Assembly (NCBI GenBank): GCA_949358305.1
Contig: OX442320.1
Location: 9,254,259-9,318,258, forward strand
Length of the DNA stretch: 64,000 bases
Reading direction: 5' to 3'
DNA from: Strigamia acuminata
Lineage: Eukaryota; Arthropoda; Chilopoda; Geophilomorpha; Linotaeniidae
Shown: positions 32,456 to 44,294 of the stretch, one piece after another
Layout of the letters: each line of letters starts with the position of its first letter
How positions within the stretch are numbered: position 1 is the first letter of the stretch
Notes under the pieces: generated by a model
The model's input: only the letters and a program-made list of their open reading frames with translations
Databases searched by the model: none
Told to the model about the DNA's origin: nothing
Translations under genes and position numbers: made by a program

Positions 32456-32916
32456 CAAAGGCAACGATCATTTACGATACTGTACACCCGCAAGGTTTAC
32501 AGAAGATCCGTAAACTCGAAGACGGGAAAGGCGCGCCGGCACCCGAAGCGAGGGAACTGGTTTACGGGAAACCCGTGTTTACGGCGGCTTTGACGGGGCC
32601 CACGGAGCTGTGGGAGGGTCAAGCGGCCCACTACGAATGCCGAGTGATCCCCGTCGGTGACCCGAGCTTGCATTTCGAGTGGTACATCAACGGAATCGAG
32701 TTGAGACCGAGTAAGATGCATTTATGACGTCACATTGGGGATAATTGCAATGGAAATGGTTTTTTTTTAAAGGCGCCAGGGAGAGAACTCTTCACGATTT
32801 CGGTATGGTAACGCTGGATATCGGTCACGTTATACCGGAAGATGCCGGCGTTTACATGTGTAAAGCCATCAACGATATGGGCGAAGCTATCACGAGCATC
32901 GCGCTCAAAGTCCACG
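32456..32916 (+). CDS. sls: kettin Ig domain 28 (split)
   Basis: Exons 32456-32710 and 32773-32916. Linker YDTVHPQGLQKIRKLEDGKG; Ig from KPVFTAALTGPTELWEGQ, split after IELRP. The second half lacks the usual HRF start and reads ARERTLHDFGMVTLDI. Confidence 0.92.
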
Positions 32917-32969
32917 GTGAGTTAATCGATAATTAATCGGAGATTTGAATTAATAATATCGATTCGCAG

Positions 32970-33761
32970 CTCTCAAAGGAATCAGATCGGAGACGTTCAG
33001 CGAAGAGGCGTTGCGGCAAACGGCGAAATTCGAAGACGACCGGACATTCATCCCGGAATTGATCCCGGAAGCGAAGCAGAGACCCCCGATTTGGACGACC
33101 CATCTGGAGAGTCACGACAATCTGGTGGAGAACCAATCGGTGCATCTACAAGGAACCGTCGAGCCGATCGACGACGAAAAGCTGCGCATCGAGTGGTACA
33201 AGAACGGCTTGCCGCTGCAGTTCGGCACGCGCATGCGGAACCGCGTCGATTTCGGACTGGTCACGCTGGACATCAGCGGGATCCGTTCGGACGACTCGGG
33301 CATCTACACGTGTCGCGCCGTCAACGAGGTCGGCGAGGCCATAACCACGTGCACGCTCAAGGCCACGGACAAGCATTGGTTGATCGGACACCCGCAGCGT
33401 CCCGAGAGTTTGGAGCCCATAAGGAGGTTGGAGGAACTTCGGTATGAAACGCGCGAAGAGTACGAGCCGACGTACGGAAGTCCGGTGTTCCTCACGCACC
33501 TCAACAACGTGGAATGCTGGGAAGCCGAGCAAGCGCATTTCTTCTGCCAGGTGGAGCCGCACAAGGACCCCTCGTTGGCCGTCGAGTTCTTTTACAATGG
33601 CGAACCGCTGCCGTTGGCGACTAAGTTCACGGTGGCCAATGATTTGGGACATATTTCGTTGGATATTAGCCATAGTTACCCCGAAGACGCCGGGGTGTAC
33701 ATGTGCAGAGCGACCAATCATCATGGTCAAGCGATAACTTCCGGTTCCCTCAAAGTGCACA
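32970..33761 (+). CDS. sls: kettin Ig domains 29 and 30
   Basis: One 792-base exon. Ig 29: RPPIWTTHLESHDNLVENQ to LKATD. Ig 30: SPVFLTHLNNVECWEAEQ to SLKVH. The linker between them is diverged (WLIGHPQRPESLEPIRRLEE). Confidence 0.92.
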
Positions 33762-33825
33762 GTAAGTTGAGGAGGTTTTGGATTTTGTTTGATTTGTTGT
33801 GGATTTTTTTTGTTATTGTTTGCAG

Positions 33826-34306
33826 GTAAAAAGAGCATTATTTTGGACACTCAGCATCCGAAAGGTCTCAAGGGGTTGGAGACCGTGCAGGCGGTGGAGG
33901 ACGCGTTCTCGTCGAAGGCGGAAGTAATGTTTGGGAAGTGTTTGTTGGGGATTTTTGTGTTTATTTTTGTTTTTTTTTGTTTTGTAGTATGGGGCTTTGG
34001 AGGTTGAGATTGAGTTTCCCAAGCCGGTTTGGGTGGTGCCTCTTAAGCCGGAATTCACGGTGAATGAGTCGGAGGGGTTGCATTTGGAGGGCCGTGTCGA
34101 GCCGTCGGCAGATCCGAAGTTGACCGTCGAATGGTTCCTTAATGGGAAATCACTCGAAATGGGGTCGCGGTTCTCGTTCATTCACGATTTTGGGCAGGTC
34201 GTTTTGGATATTTCAGACATGTGGCCGAGAGATTCCGGAATATACACGTGCCGGGCCCGGAACGAAGTCGGCGAAGCATTCACCACCACCACAATCAGTG
34301 TAATCG
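33826..34306 (+). CDS. sls: kettin Ig domain 31
   Basis: Exons 33826-33923 and 33988-34306. The first is pure linker (LDTQHPKGLKGLETVQAVED). The Ig is KPVWVVPLKPEFTVNESE to TISVI. The intron lies in the linker in phase 0, an unusual position for this array. Confidence 0.9.
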
Positions 34307-34640
34307 GTAAGAAATCCATCAAAATCCCATCAAAATCCATTAAAACCTATTAAATTCCATTAAATCTATTAAAATTCCATGAAAATCCATGAAAATCTCA
34401 TGTAATGCCATGAAAATCCATGAAAATCTCATGTAATTCCATGAAAATCCATGAAAATCTCATGTAATTCCATGAAAATCCATTAAAACCTATCAAATTC
34501 CATTAAATCTATTAAAATTTCATGAAAATCCCATGAAAATCTCATGTAAACCCCATCAAAATCCATAAAAATTCATTAAAATCATGAAAATCCATGAAAA
34601 TCTTATGAAAATCCACTGATTATTGGTGATTGATTTTCAG
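34307..34640 (+). repeat. intronic CATGAAAATC repeat
   Basis: Units such as CCATGAAAATCTCATGTAAT (about 30 bp with CCATGAAAAT alternating) fill 34315-34610. Confidence 0.85.
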
Positions 34641-35808
34641 GCAAAGGCGTGTTATTGGAGGGCACTCTGCATCCCAAGGGCAAAGAGGGCCTCGAACGTA
34701 TCCAAAACCTCGAAGAATCCCTCGCCCACGTCGAATTCCCATTGGCCGAAGAAGACGGCCAACCACCAGTATTCACTTCACAGTTTGAAAACCTAACAAA
34801 CCTCACCGAAGGCGACATCGCGCACTTCGAAGCATCTCTCACACCCGCCGGTGACCAAACCATGGTCGTCGAATGGTTCTTCAACGACCAACCCCTGCAC
34901 GTCGGACACAGACTCCGAACCGTCCACGCCTTCGGCATGGTCGTCCTGGAGATCCTCGGCGTCTACATGGAAGATTCCGGCATCTACACCTGCCGCGCCA
35001 CCAACAAATGGGGTCAAGCCGAAATATCCGTCAACTTAGAATGCGTAGAGAGAATCAAAGGTCAACCGCCGCACTTCACCACCCAACTACAGGACTTGGT
35101 CAACCTCAAAGAAGGAGACTCCGCCCACTTCGAATGCAACCTCATCCCGGTCGGCGACCCCGCCATGAAGGTCGAATGGTTCCACAACGGAAAACCCATG
35201 AGGGACAGTGAGTACATCGAAAGCGGACGCTATTTACGCGATTTTTTGACGCAATTTCTTCGTAGGTTCGCGAATTAAGACTCTGAGCGACTTCGGTTAC
35301 GTCGTGATGGACATCTCGTTCACGGAACCAGGCGACAACGGCGAATACGTGTGTCGGGCGAGCAATAAGTACGGAGAGGACTTTACGCGATGCCGAGTCG
35401 AATGTCTGGGGCGGGGAACGCTGTTTTTCGATTCGCTTCAACCGCAGAGTTTGGACCGCATCGCGGTGCTGGAAGGCGCCAAGTATTCCATCGATTCGTA
35501 CGCGCAGTCGGCGCCGAACCAACCGCCCAAATACACCACGCACATCCAGTCGTTGGAGAAACTCGTCGAGGGACACGGCGCGCACTTCGAAGCGACGCTC
35601 ATACCGGTCACGGACCCGGATTTGGTGGTCGAGTGGTACTTCAACGGGGAGAAACTCAAGCACGGACACAGATTCCGCACGTTCCACGACTTCGGCATCG
35701 TCATCCTCGACATTTTGTACTGCTACGCCGAAGACTCCGGCGTCTACGAGGCCGTCGCGACCAACAGGTTCGGTCAGGACATCACGCGAGCGAATCTCAA
35801 GTGCAGAT
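34641..35808 (+). CDS. sls: kettin Ig domains 32-34
   Basis: Exons 34641-35207 and 35266-35808. Ig 32: PPVFTSQFENLTNLTEGD. Ig 33 starts PPHFTTQLQDLVNLKEGD and follows Ig 32 after only about 8 residues (ERIKGQ), so its linker is nearly missing. It is split after MRD. Ig 34: PPKYTTHIQSLEKLVEGH; its F strand SGVYEAVATNRFG lacks Cys. Confidence 0.92.
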
Positions 35809-35865
35809 GTGAGTGGATTTGTAATTTGTAAATGTGTAAATGTTTTACATTTTTTGTCTTTTCAG

Positions 35866-37503
35866 CGAAAGCGTCGCTCATATTCGATCCACAAATTCCC
35901 AAGGAGATGGAAGGCGGACTCGAGAAGATCCAGTACTTAGAGGAAGCCATGTACAGAACGCGCAAAGAAATGATCGTGGAACCCGGCCGACAACCGCCGG
36001 TGTTCACGGTGCCGCTCGAGAACCAAACGGACCTCCGCGAGGGCGAAAACGCGCATTTGGAGGCGCGATTGACGCCCGTCGACGACCCCAAACTCAAAGT
36101 CGAGTGGTTCAAAAACGGAATTCCGCTCCGGATCGGCTCGCGGTTCCGCGCCATTCACGACTTCGGTTTCGTCGTGCTGGAAATGTCGCCCGTGTACCCC
36201 GAAGACGCCGGCGAATACCACTGCCGCGCCTCGAACGAACTCGGCGAGGCCGTCACGTCGTGCACCGTCAAGTGCGAGGGCAAGCGCGGCATCATCCTGG
36301 AGACGCAACTGCCGCACGGCATGGAGACGGGAGTGGAGAAAATCGCCCAACTCGAGGGCTACAGCGACCAACGGATCCCCGAAGTGTGGATGGACCAAGA
36401 GGAGGCCAACCCGCCCCAGTTCATCACCCAGCCCGAAGACCTGACGCTGCCCGAGAACAGCTTCGCGCATTTCGAGTGCCAGCTGATCCCGGTCGGCGAC
36501 CCCAGCATGAAAGTCGAGTGGTTCCACAACGGCAAGCCGGTGACCGCCGGCTCGCGCATCAAAACCATCCACGACTTCGGCTACGTCATCCTGGAGACCG
36601 CCGGCGCGTACCCGCGAGACTCGGGGCTCTACACGTGCAAAGCGACCAACAAACACGGCGAAGCGACCACTTCGTGCCGACTGACCGTCCAGAGCAAGCA
36701 CGGGATCGTCATCGAGCCGCAACTGCCCAACGAGTTCAAGACGGGCACGGAGAGTCTGCAGCGCTTGGAGAAGTCCATGTACCAGCGCGAGGAACCGATG
36801 CAGTTGGACGAGATCCCGCACCCACCGAGATTCACCACGCAGCTGCAGGATCTGCCGAGCTTGAGCGAGGGAGACCCGGCGCATTTCGAGGCCACGGTCG
36901 TGCCGATCGGCGTCAAACTCGAGTGGTTCCACAACGGGAAGCCGCTGGACCCGGGCACGAGGCTGAGGACGATGGACGACTTTGGGTTCGTCGTGCTGGA
37001 CATCGATTGGACGCACCCGAGGGATTGCGGCGAGTATTTGTGCCGCGCGTCCAACCAGTGGGGCGAGGACACGACGAAGGCCGTGCTGATGTGCAAGGGG
37101 AAGAGGGATATTATTGTGGATTCGCAGTTGCCGGAAGGAATCGACGGGGAGAAGTTGAGGGCGTTGGAGTTGCCGCATCAGTTGGTGGAGGTTCAGGCAC
37201 CGGAAGCTGCGCTGGAGCCGCCGAGGTTTGTGACGCAGATCAAGGACCAGGAGGATTTGTACGAGGGAGATTTGGCGCATTTCGACGCGCGGTTGGTGCC
37301 GGTTAATGATCCGAAGTTGCAGGTACAGTGGTACCATAATAACGAGCCGTTGCAGTCGGGACATAGGTTTAAAACTACTCACGATTTCGATTACGTCGCT
37401 TTGGATATTCTGTATGCGTATCCGGAAGATAGTGGTGAATATTTGGCGCATGCGCATAACGATTTGGGTGAAGATACGACGAAAGCGACTCTGAAATGCA
37501 AAA
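35866..37503 (+). CDS. sls: kettin Ig domains 35-38 in one exon
   Basis: A 1638-base exon. Igs start PPVFTVPLENQTDLREGE, PPQFITQPEDLTLPENS, PPRFTTQLQDLPSLSEGD and PPRFVTQIKDQEDLYEGD, about 138 residues apart. The linkers here have a longer core with a glycine (EMEGGLEKIQ, METGVEKIAQ). Ig 37 lacks the GDPSM-type loop (VVPIGVKLEWFHN), a deletion of about four residues. Ig 38 has a Gln in place of the usual Glu before the Trp (VQWYHN). Confidence 0.94.
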
Positions 37504-37570
37504 GTATGTTTGTTTAATTGTTTATTTTGGGGATTTAGGGAGTTATTGAGGTTTTTTAAATCGATTTTAG

Positions 37571-37855
37571 GCACGCAAAGTATAGTTTTGTATAATCAAG
37601 TGCCGAAAGATTTGAAGAAACCGGAAACACTGGTTCAAATGGAGGCGGCGCTGCGGCAGTGCGAGCAACCGGTGAAACTGAGCGAACAAGACATTTTTGA
37701 TCCAACTCGGGGACGACCACCGAAATTCCTCACACATATTCAAGATTTAGACCTCAAGGAGATGGAAGGGGGAAAATTCGAGTGCCAATTGTCACCCGTT
37801 GCCGATCCCAACATGAAACTCGAATGGTTCTTCAATGGCCGACCACTGGCCTTCA
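37571..37855 (+). CDS. sls: first half of kettin Ig domain 39
   Basis: A phase-1 exon. Diverged linker (NQVPKDLKKPETLVQMEAAL), then PPKFLTHIQDLDLKEMEG up to RPLAF at the mid-domain donor. Confidence 0.92.
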
Positions 37856-38969
37856 GTAAGAAATTGAAAAATTGATTTAAAATTGAAAAAATTGATTCAA
37901 AATTGAAAAAATTGATTCAAAATTGAAAAAATTGATTTAAAAATGAAAAAATTGATTCAAAATTGAAAAAATTGATTTAAAATTGAAAAAATTAATTTAA
38001 AATTGAAAAAATTGATTTAAAATTGAAAAAAATTGATTAAATTGAAAAAAATTGATTTAAAATTGAAAAAATTGATTTAAAATTGAAAAAAAATTGATTA
38101 AATTGAAAAAAATTGATTTAAAATTGAAAAAATTGATTTAAAATTGAAAAAAAATTGATTAAATTGAAAAAAATTGATTTAAAATTGAAAAAATTGATTT
38201 AAAATTGGAAAAATTGATTTAAAATTGAAAAAAATTGATTAAAAATGAAAAAATTGATTCAAAATGAAAAAATTGATTTAAAATTGAAAAAATTGATTTA
38301 AAATTGAAAAAATTGATTCAAAATTGTTCAAAAATTGATTTAAAATTGAAAAAATTGATTTAAAATTGAAAAAAAATTGATTAAATTGAAAAAAATTGAT
38401 TTAAAATTGAAAAAATTGATTTAAAATTGGAAAAATTGATTTAAAATTGAAAAAAATTGATTAAAAATGAAAAAATTGATTCAAAATGAAAAAATTGATT
38501 TAAAATTGAAAAAATTGATTTAAAATTGAAAAAATTAATTTAAAATTGAAAAAATTGATTTAAAATTGAAAAAAATTGATTAAATTGAAAAAAATTGATT
38601 TAAAATTGAAAAAATTGATTTAAAATTGAAAAAAAATTGATTAAATTGAAAAAAATTGATTTAAAATTGAAAAAATTGATTTAAAATTGAAAAAAAATTG
38701 ATTAAATTGAAAAAAATTGATTTAAAATTGAAAAAATTGATTCAAAATTGAAAAAATTGATTTAAAATTGAAAAAAATTGATTAAAAATGAAAAAATTGA
38801 TTCAAAATGAAAAAATTGATTTAAAATTGAAAAAATTGATTTAAAATTGAAAAAATTGATTTAAAATTGAAAAAATTGATTCAAAATTGTTCAAAAATTG
38901 ATTTAAAATTGAAAAAATTGATTTAAAATTGTTCACAAATTGATTTAAAATTAATTCTTATTTGATTAG
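37856..38969 (+). repeat. 1.1-kb intronic AAATTGAAAAAATTGATTTA array
   Basis: About 50 copies of a roughly 20-bp unit (AAATTGAAAAAATTGATTTA with TTCA, AAAT and deletion variants). Blocks of about 200 to 500 bp repeat within it (for example the TTGTTCAAAAATTG variant near 38327 and again near 38888). It fills almost the whole mid-Ig intron of domain 39. Confidence 0.95.
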
Positions 38970-39647
38970 AAAATCGGTTTAATCCAATCTACGATTTCGG
39001 TTACGTGGCGATGGAGTTTGACTGGCTTTATCCGGAAGACACCGGCGAATACATGTGTAGGGCGACCAATCAATATGGATCGGACGAGACCAAAGCGTAC
39101 ATTAAGGTCGCACCTGGACCGGGAATCGATTACGGCACCCAGTTGCCGAGGGAGTGGGAGAATGCGTTGAGAAAAATCCAAGATATTGAAGCTGGACGCC
39201 GCAAGAGGCGAGGACGTGAGGATAACGCGAGACAACGAGAGCCGCCAACTTTCCTCGTCAAACTCGAGCCGTTCATTGTGGACGAGGGAGAATGGGCCAA
39301 ATTTAGAGTGCGAGTTACCGGCAATCCAAAACCGCGGCTCACCTGGTTCATCAACGGGAAAAGAGTCGTTTCGGTAAGTCCCTGGTGGCAGAAAGTCGAA
39401 CTAGAGCCAGCGCCGGTGGTGGACGAATTGAGAACTAATTATTTTATATTTGTATTTTAGGGTTCGAGATATAAGTTATCGTACGATGGAATGCATAGAT
39501 TGGATATTCCAAAGGCTCGGCAGTACGATCATGGAAAAGTGGAGGTTTTTGCTAAGAATTCGTTGGGCGAAGCGTCATGCGCGACCACTTTGGACGTTAG
39601 GCCTAAACGGGACGATTACAGGGCTTTGTTAAAGCGCTCCCCACGAC
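38970..39647 (+). CDS. sls: second half of Ig domain 39 and Ig domain 40
   Basis: Exons 38970-39373 and 39461-39647. Resumes NRFNPIYDFGYVAMEFD and ends AYIKV. A last kettin-like linker follows (QLPREWENALRKIQDIEAGR). Ig 40 is PPTFLVKLEPFIVDEGE to TLDVR, split after RVVS; its F strand GKVEVFAKNSLGEA lacks Cys. After this the array changes to Igs with short links. Confidence 0.92.
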
Positions 39648-39717
39648 GTGAGTGGAATTTGTTGCTTTTTTTTAATGTTTAAAGACTCGTTTTTGAAAGA
39701 TTTTGTTTTGTTTTCAG

Positions 39718-40623
39718 CGTGGTACGACACGAAGGTGAAAATTTACCAGGAGGACAGAAAAGATCTGGAGGTTGAGAGGAAATTTGAGGAGCATTTGGGG
39801 CAGGAGAAATCGAATCTGTATCACGTGGATCAAGACACTCGTAAGCATTTGTGCACGCGGTTGGATAAGGACGAATCGTATCTGGCTGAAGTGTGGAAGA
39901 AGAGGAGGATTGATGCGCAGGGAATTTACGTTCAGCCGGATGAAGATTTGTCGGATGAGGAGCGCCAACGACGGCTGCAGGAAAGTGTTTCACTTTCTCA
40001 ACACATGGCGAAGACTTACGAAGAGAATCTGTAAGTTTTTGTTGGTTTTGAGGAATTTTGGAAGTTTGTAGGACCGTAATTAACTTAAACACTATTGCTT
40101 TCGTGTGTAGTGAGGACTCTAGGGGAGATGAAGTTCCTTATGTTAAAAAATCTAAATACAGGACGAGAGAAAGGTAGAGAAATGTGTGAAATTCCTGTTT
40201 GATTTTGTTTCTGTCCCGTTCTGGTTTGATTTTGTGCTGTTTTTGATGGTTTTGTGCTGTTTTTGGTGGTTTTGGAATGGTTTTGTGCCGTTTTTGGTGT
40301 TTTTTTTTATGGTTTTGTGCTGTTTTTGATGGTTTTTGTGACGTTTTTGATGTTTTTGATGTCTTTTTGATCGTTTTTTTTTATTTTATTGATTTATTTT
40401 TATTTTTATTTTAATATTTTTTTTGTTTAGTGAGGGAAAAAGTTATTATACACAGCCGGCAGAAAGTAGTGTTCACGGAAAAGAAATTCATACACAAAAA
40501 CAAACGCAAACTCAGAAGGAACAAAAGGGAGATCAAGAGATTCTGAGAAAGAAAACATTAACTGAGAAGTTCGAACAAGAACATAAAGGAACGACTACCG
40601 AAAGACGAGTTATAGGCAAACCG
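39718..40623 (+). CDS. sls: unique charged segment of kettin between Ig 40 and Ig 41
   Basis: Exons 39718-40030, 40111-40173 and 40431-40623, phases 1, 2, 2, 0. Highly charged, likely helical sequence (KIYQEDRKDLEVERKFEEHL), with a conserved-looking block RRIDAQGIYVQPDEDLSDEE. A Lys/Gln/Glu tail follows (HTQKQTQTQKEQKGDQEI). The small middle exon (63 bases) could be skipped without losing frame. Confidence 0.87.
40174..40430 (+). repeat. intronic GGTTTTGTGCTGTTTTTGAT repeat
   Basis: About six to eight imperfect copies of a T/G-rich unit near 40220-40370 in a 257-base intron. Confidence 0.7.
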
Positions 40624-40711
40624 GTAAGTTTTATTTTTATATTTATTTTTTGTTTTTAAATTTTAATTAAAATAAATATTTAAATTTTTATGAATATTTA
40701 TTCTTTTTAAG

Positions 40712-41059
40712 GTTGAAGCTATTCCTCCGGTATTCACTAAGAAAATCCAACCTTATCGAGCGTTTGAAGGCGAACCCGCGAAATTCGATTGCGAATTTAC
40801 GGGAACACCTCCACCAAATATCATTTGGTACAGAGAGAATTACCCGATCAAAAACTCGGCCGAATTTAGTGTAAGTTCGGTTATTATTTTAAAAAAATGT
40901 AATTTAAAAAAAATAATCAAAAACTGCAGATCATGAACACCGACACGACGTCGACGTTGGTGATCAGAGAAGTGTTTATGGAAGACAGCGGCGATTTCTC
41001 GGTTTTGGCGCAAAATCGGGTAGGAACTGCCAAGAGTAACGCCAATTTAGTAGTCGATG
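40712..41059 (+). CDS. sls: Ig domain 41
   Basis: Exons 40712-40870 and 40930-41059. Starts PPVFTKKIQPYRAFEGEP with C (FDCEF) and W (IIWYREN); the F strand SGDFSVLAQNRVG lacks Cys. A mid-domain phase-0 intron. Confidence 0.92.
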
Positions 41060-41119
41060 GTTCGTATTAATTTGTTTTTTGATAAATTTTTGATCGAATA
41101 AATTTTGTTCGTTTTTCAG

Positions 41120-41485
41120 ATCGAAAAGACAAACCGAGCGGCGTCGTGCCGCCAAATTTCTTAGTGACCGCACAGGACGTGAGTGTCAAAGTCGGACAGT
41201 TGATCCGATTGGACACGAAAGTCAACGGAAGTAAACCAATGGATGTTTATTGGCTGAAGGTAAAATAATTTTTATTTGTTGGGAAATATTGTTTTGTTGA
41301 TTTTTTAAATTTATTTCAGAACGGGAAGAAAGTTCAACCGGATATTAGGTACAAAATGCTGGAAGAGGACGATGTGTACACGTTGCTCATCATCGAGGCG
41401 TTTCCGGAAGACATCGGCAACTACGAGTGCGTCGCGTTGAGTAAATACGGAGAGGCCAGGTGTCAAGCGCAGGTGTACGTCGATC
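41120..41485 (+). CDS. sls: Ig domain 42
   Basis: Exons 41120-41259 and 41320-41485. Starts PPNFLVTAQDVSVKVGQ, has VYWLKNGKK for the Trp and IGNYECVALSKYGEA for the F strand; the B strand IRLDTKVNG lacks Cys. Confidence 0.92.
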
Positions 41486-41543
41486 GTAAGTAAAAATAAA
41501 AATGGAATTCTTGAGTAAATTTCAATTATCTTTTTATTTTTAG

Positions 41544-41951
41544 CATCGCAAGCAGATGTTTCGGCCTCGAGAACAAAAACTCCGGCGGAAAAGGAGAAAA
41601 AAGACAAGAATCTGAAGGCGCCGACTATCGTGATGCCGTTGAGTGACCAGACGGTCAACGAAGGACAGTCGGCAGTTTTTAGATGCAGAATTTCGGCAAC
41701 ACCAGGTTTGATTGAAATGAATTTTTAAGAAATTCTTTTTAAATGAATAATTTGATTTTTAGCTCCACAAGTTAAATGGTTCCGTGGAGATAATTTGATC
41801 AAACCTTCGCGGTACTTCCGGATGTCTCACGAAGGCGATCAATACGTTTTACGCATTTCTGAATCTTTCCCCGAAGACGAAGGCAATTATCGCTGCGTCG
41901 CCCAAAATTCGGCCGGGCAGATCACCGTGGAGGCGAAATTGCGAGTTCTTG
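41544..41951 (+). CDS. sls: Ig domain 43
   Basis: Exons 41544-41705 and 41763-41951. A short Lys-rich lead (KTPAEKEKKDKNLKAP) precedes the Ig (PTIVMPLSDQTVNEGQS, FRCRI, VKWFRGD, GNYRCVAQNSAG). Confidence 0.92.
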
Positions 41952-42009
41952 GTGAGGAATTGAAATTTGATTAAATTTGAGTTTTTTAGTAAATTTATTG
42001 TTTATTTAG

Positions 42010-42363
42010 CTCCGGAATCGTCGGTTATTCCACCCACCGTTGCGCCTTTCAAAGACATCAAAGTAAAAGAAGGACAATCGGCCAAATTTACCACCCAGGT
42101 GTCTGGAACGCCGACACCGGCTGTCCAGTGGTTCAGAGAAGGAATTTTGATACCGCATTCGCAAGATTTTCAAGTAAATTTGATGAGAAAGTCGAAAATT
42201 TGATGGAAATAATTTAATTTTTGTTCGTTTTAGATGATACAGTCGGGCAACGCTTGTTCTTTAACCATTACAAGCACTTACCCCGAAGATACTGGACGGT
42301 TTTGTTGTCGTGCGACTAATCCGAGTGGTCAAGCAGAAGCTACTGCTTTTCTACGTGTGGAAA
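42010..42363 (+). CDS. sls: Ig domain 44
   Basis: Exons 42010-42173 and 42234-42363. Starts PPTVAPFKDIKVKEGQSA, W in VQWFREG, F strand TGRFCCRATNPSG with two adjacent Cys. Lacks the B-strand Cys (FTTQVSG). Confidence 0.92.
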
Positions 42364-43147
42364 GTAAGCGTTAAAAAAGGGGAAAAAATGGCTGTTTATC
42401 CTCACAATCCTAGCTTCCTTTTTATTCATACTCAGCTTGAGGATTAGATATTTGCTATTTTATTGTTCTATTATAATTATTATTATTATTATTTACTACG
42501 TAAGAAATATTTAATATTGGCACGATGAATTTGGTGGATTTAATTTTGAACGATCTTCCTTTTTATGGAAAACGAAATGGCAAAGATTCTCTTTTTACAT
42601 AACTATTTTCTAAAAATAAGATTTGTTGGAAACTTTTTCTAGAATTTTTACGTAACGACAGAGAAATTTGGAATTTTTATTTTATTTTATTTGAATTTCT
42701 ACTCCTGGATTGTTTTCAAGCACCAGGTGTGATGTATTAACTCGATGATCCGGTTTAGTTTTAAGAAATTTAATTTTAAACGAGAAAAAAAAGTGTTGGT
42801 TAGGCTGCTTTGCAATGCATGTTTACAATTACCGCTTTTTAAGGTTCGTATCGACCTCGAAACACCAATAAAAAGAAATTTATTTATGTATACTTCTGTT
42901 AATAAAAACGTAGAATAATTATCCGAGTTTCATGCGTTTTTTTCATTTTTATTTTTATTTATTTATTTTTATTTTTTTACAAAAAATCCTTAATATTTTA
43001 TTTTAATTTTATTTTAATTTAATACAACTAACAACACACGTTAGGGATAAATAAAATCAAATGTTTTCACACAGGTGCACTTGAAAAATAACTTAAAAAT
43101 TGAGGAGAGACATAGTTTAACGTGTACCTTTCTTGTTTTTGAAACAG
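42364..43147 (+). other. 784-bp intron, no feature recognised
   Basis: AT-rich, with short homopolymer runs and ATT trinucleotides near 42475. No exon, transposon end or longer tandem repeat is evident. Confidence 0.5.
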
Positions 43148-43573
43148 AGACTGGCAGAGGACCTTCGAGCAGACCCAAAAGCCAAGACAAACCTGTTGTT
43201 AGTAAGCAAGAAATCACTTTGAAAGCCCAAGTTGCGCCTTCCTCGACAGTCTCTGCTCCAAAAGAAGCGGCACGTAAACAAGTTAAAGACAGCGCGCCTA
43301 AATTTACGCAACAACTCGCTCCCGTGCAAGTGCTTGAAGGACAAAGATCCGTTTTCGAGTGCAGAGTGGACGCCAGTCCAGTCCCAAACATTACCTGGGC
43401 CATCAACGATTCGAAACTCGAAGAACGAGACCGCCGCTTCGAAATCGCGTTCAATCGTGGCTACGCTCGCCTCGAAATCCCCGCAACGACGTCCGAGCTG
43501 GGTGGAACCGTCACCTGCACAGCGAGCAATCGGGCTGGCGAGCTCAGCACGTCGGCCAAGTTGACAGTTGTAG
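43148..43573 (+). CDS. sls: linker and Ig domain 45
   Basis: A single phase-1 exon. A Ser/Lys/Pro-rich lead of about 50 residues, then APKFTQQLAPVQVLEGQR with canonical C-W-C (FECRV, ITWAIND, GGTVTCTASNRAG). Confidence 0.92.
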
Positions 43574-43935
43574 GTATGTAATAAAATGTTGTCGTGTGTG
43601 TCATTTCCGGCCAGATTTTCTCCTTTTGCGGAATTTGAATATAGTTAGGTAATCTTGGCACGAAAATTTCAAACATACCGGCATCTAAATTAAGAAATTG
43701 ACGATTTACTCGTGGTAGAATAAACATGTAAAGCTGTTTAGACTTTTGAGCCAGAGCCATGACATTGAAGTAATCTGTTGTTAAAAATAATGTCAATGAT
43801 TTCATTTGTGTTTGTTCGCTCGAGGAGAAAGAGTTTGATCTTAATGCGCATGAGATGGTAAATTTAAGGTTTAGATTTTAGATTTTTTGGGGTTTTTGGG
43901 TCGTTTTTGTGATTTAATTTGTGTTTTTTATTCAG
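43574..43935 (+). other. 362-bp intron, no feature recognised
   Basis: Nothing coding seen. It ends in a normal acceptor (TTTATTCAG). Confidence 0.5.
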
Positions 43936-44232
43936 TTAAAGAGGAATTGGCGCCTAAATTTACCGTGCCGTTGAAAAATCTAAAGGTTAATGAAGGGGAT
44001 ACGGTTACGTTAGAATGCAACGTGAAAGGAATTCCCACGCCTCAAATTGTTTGGTTTCGAGGGGAAAGACAAATCAAGGCGTCGAAGGATTTCCAGGAGT
44101 TTTATGATGTGAAATCTGGAGTGGTGCGACTCGTTATCGCGGCCATTTTCGCCGAAGATCAAGGCATTTTTAAATGTAGAGCGACGAATAGTAGAGGGAA
44201 GGATGAAACCAAGGCTAATGTTATTGTGCACA
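43936..44232 (+). CDS. sls: Ig domain 46
   Basis: One exon, one domain: APKFTVPLKNLKVNEGDT, LECNVKG, IVWFRGE, QGIFKCRATNSRG. Phase 1 on both sides, so it is a skippable cassette. Confidence 0.93.
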
Positions 44233-44294
44233 GTAAGAAAAATTAAAAATTGGAATTAAAAATGGAGGAAAAACGTTGAAAATTAATTATTTAG

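Noticed and set aside
22099-38969. Tandem repeats as a CRISPR array
   Set aside because: Eukaryotic introns, short directly abutting units without spacers, no cas genes.
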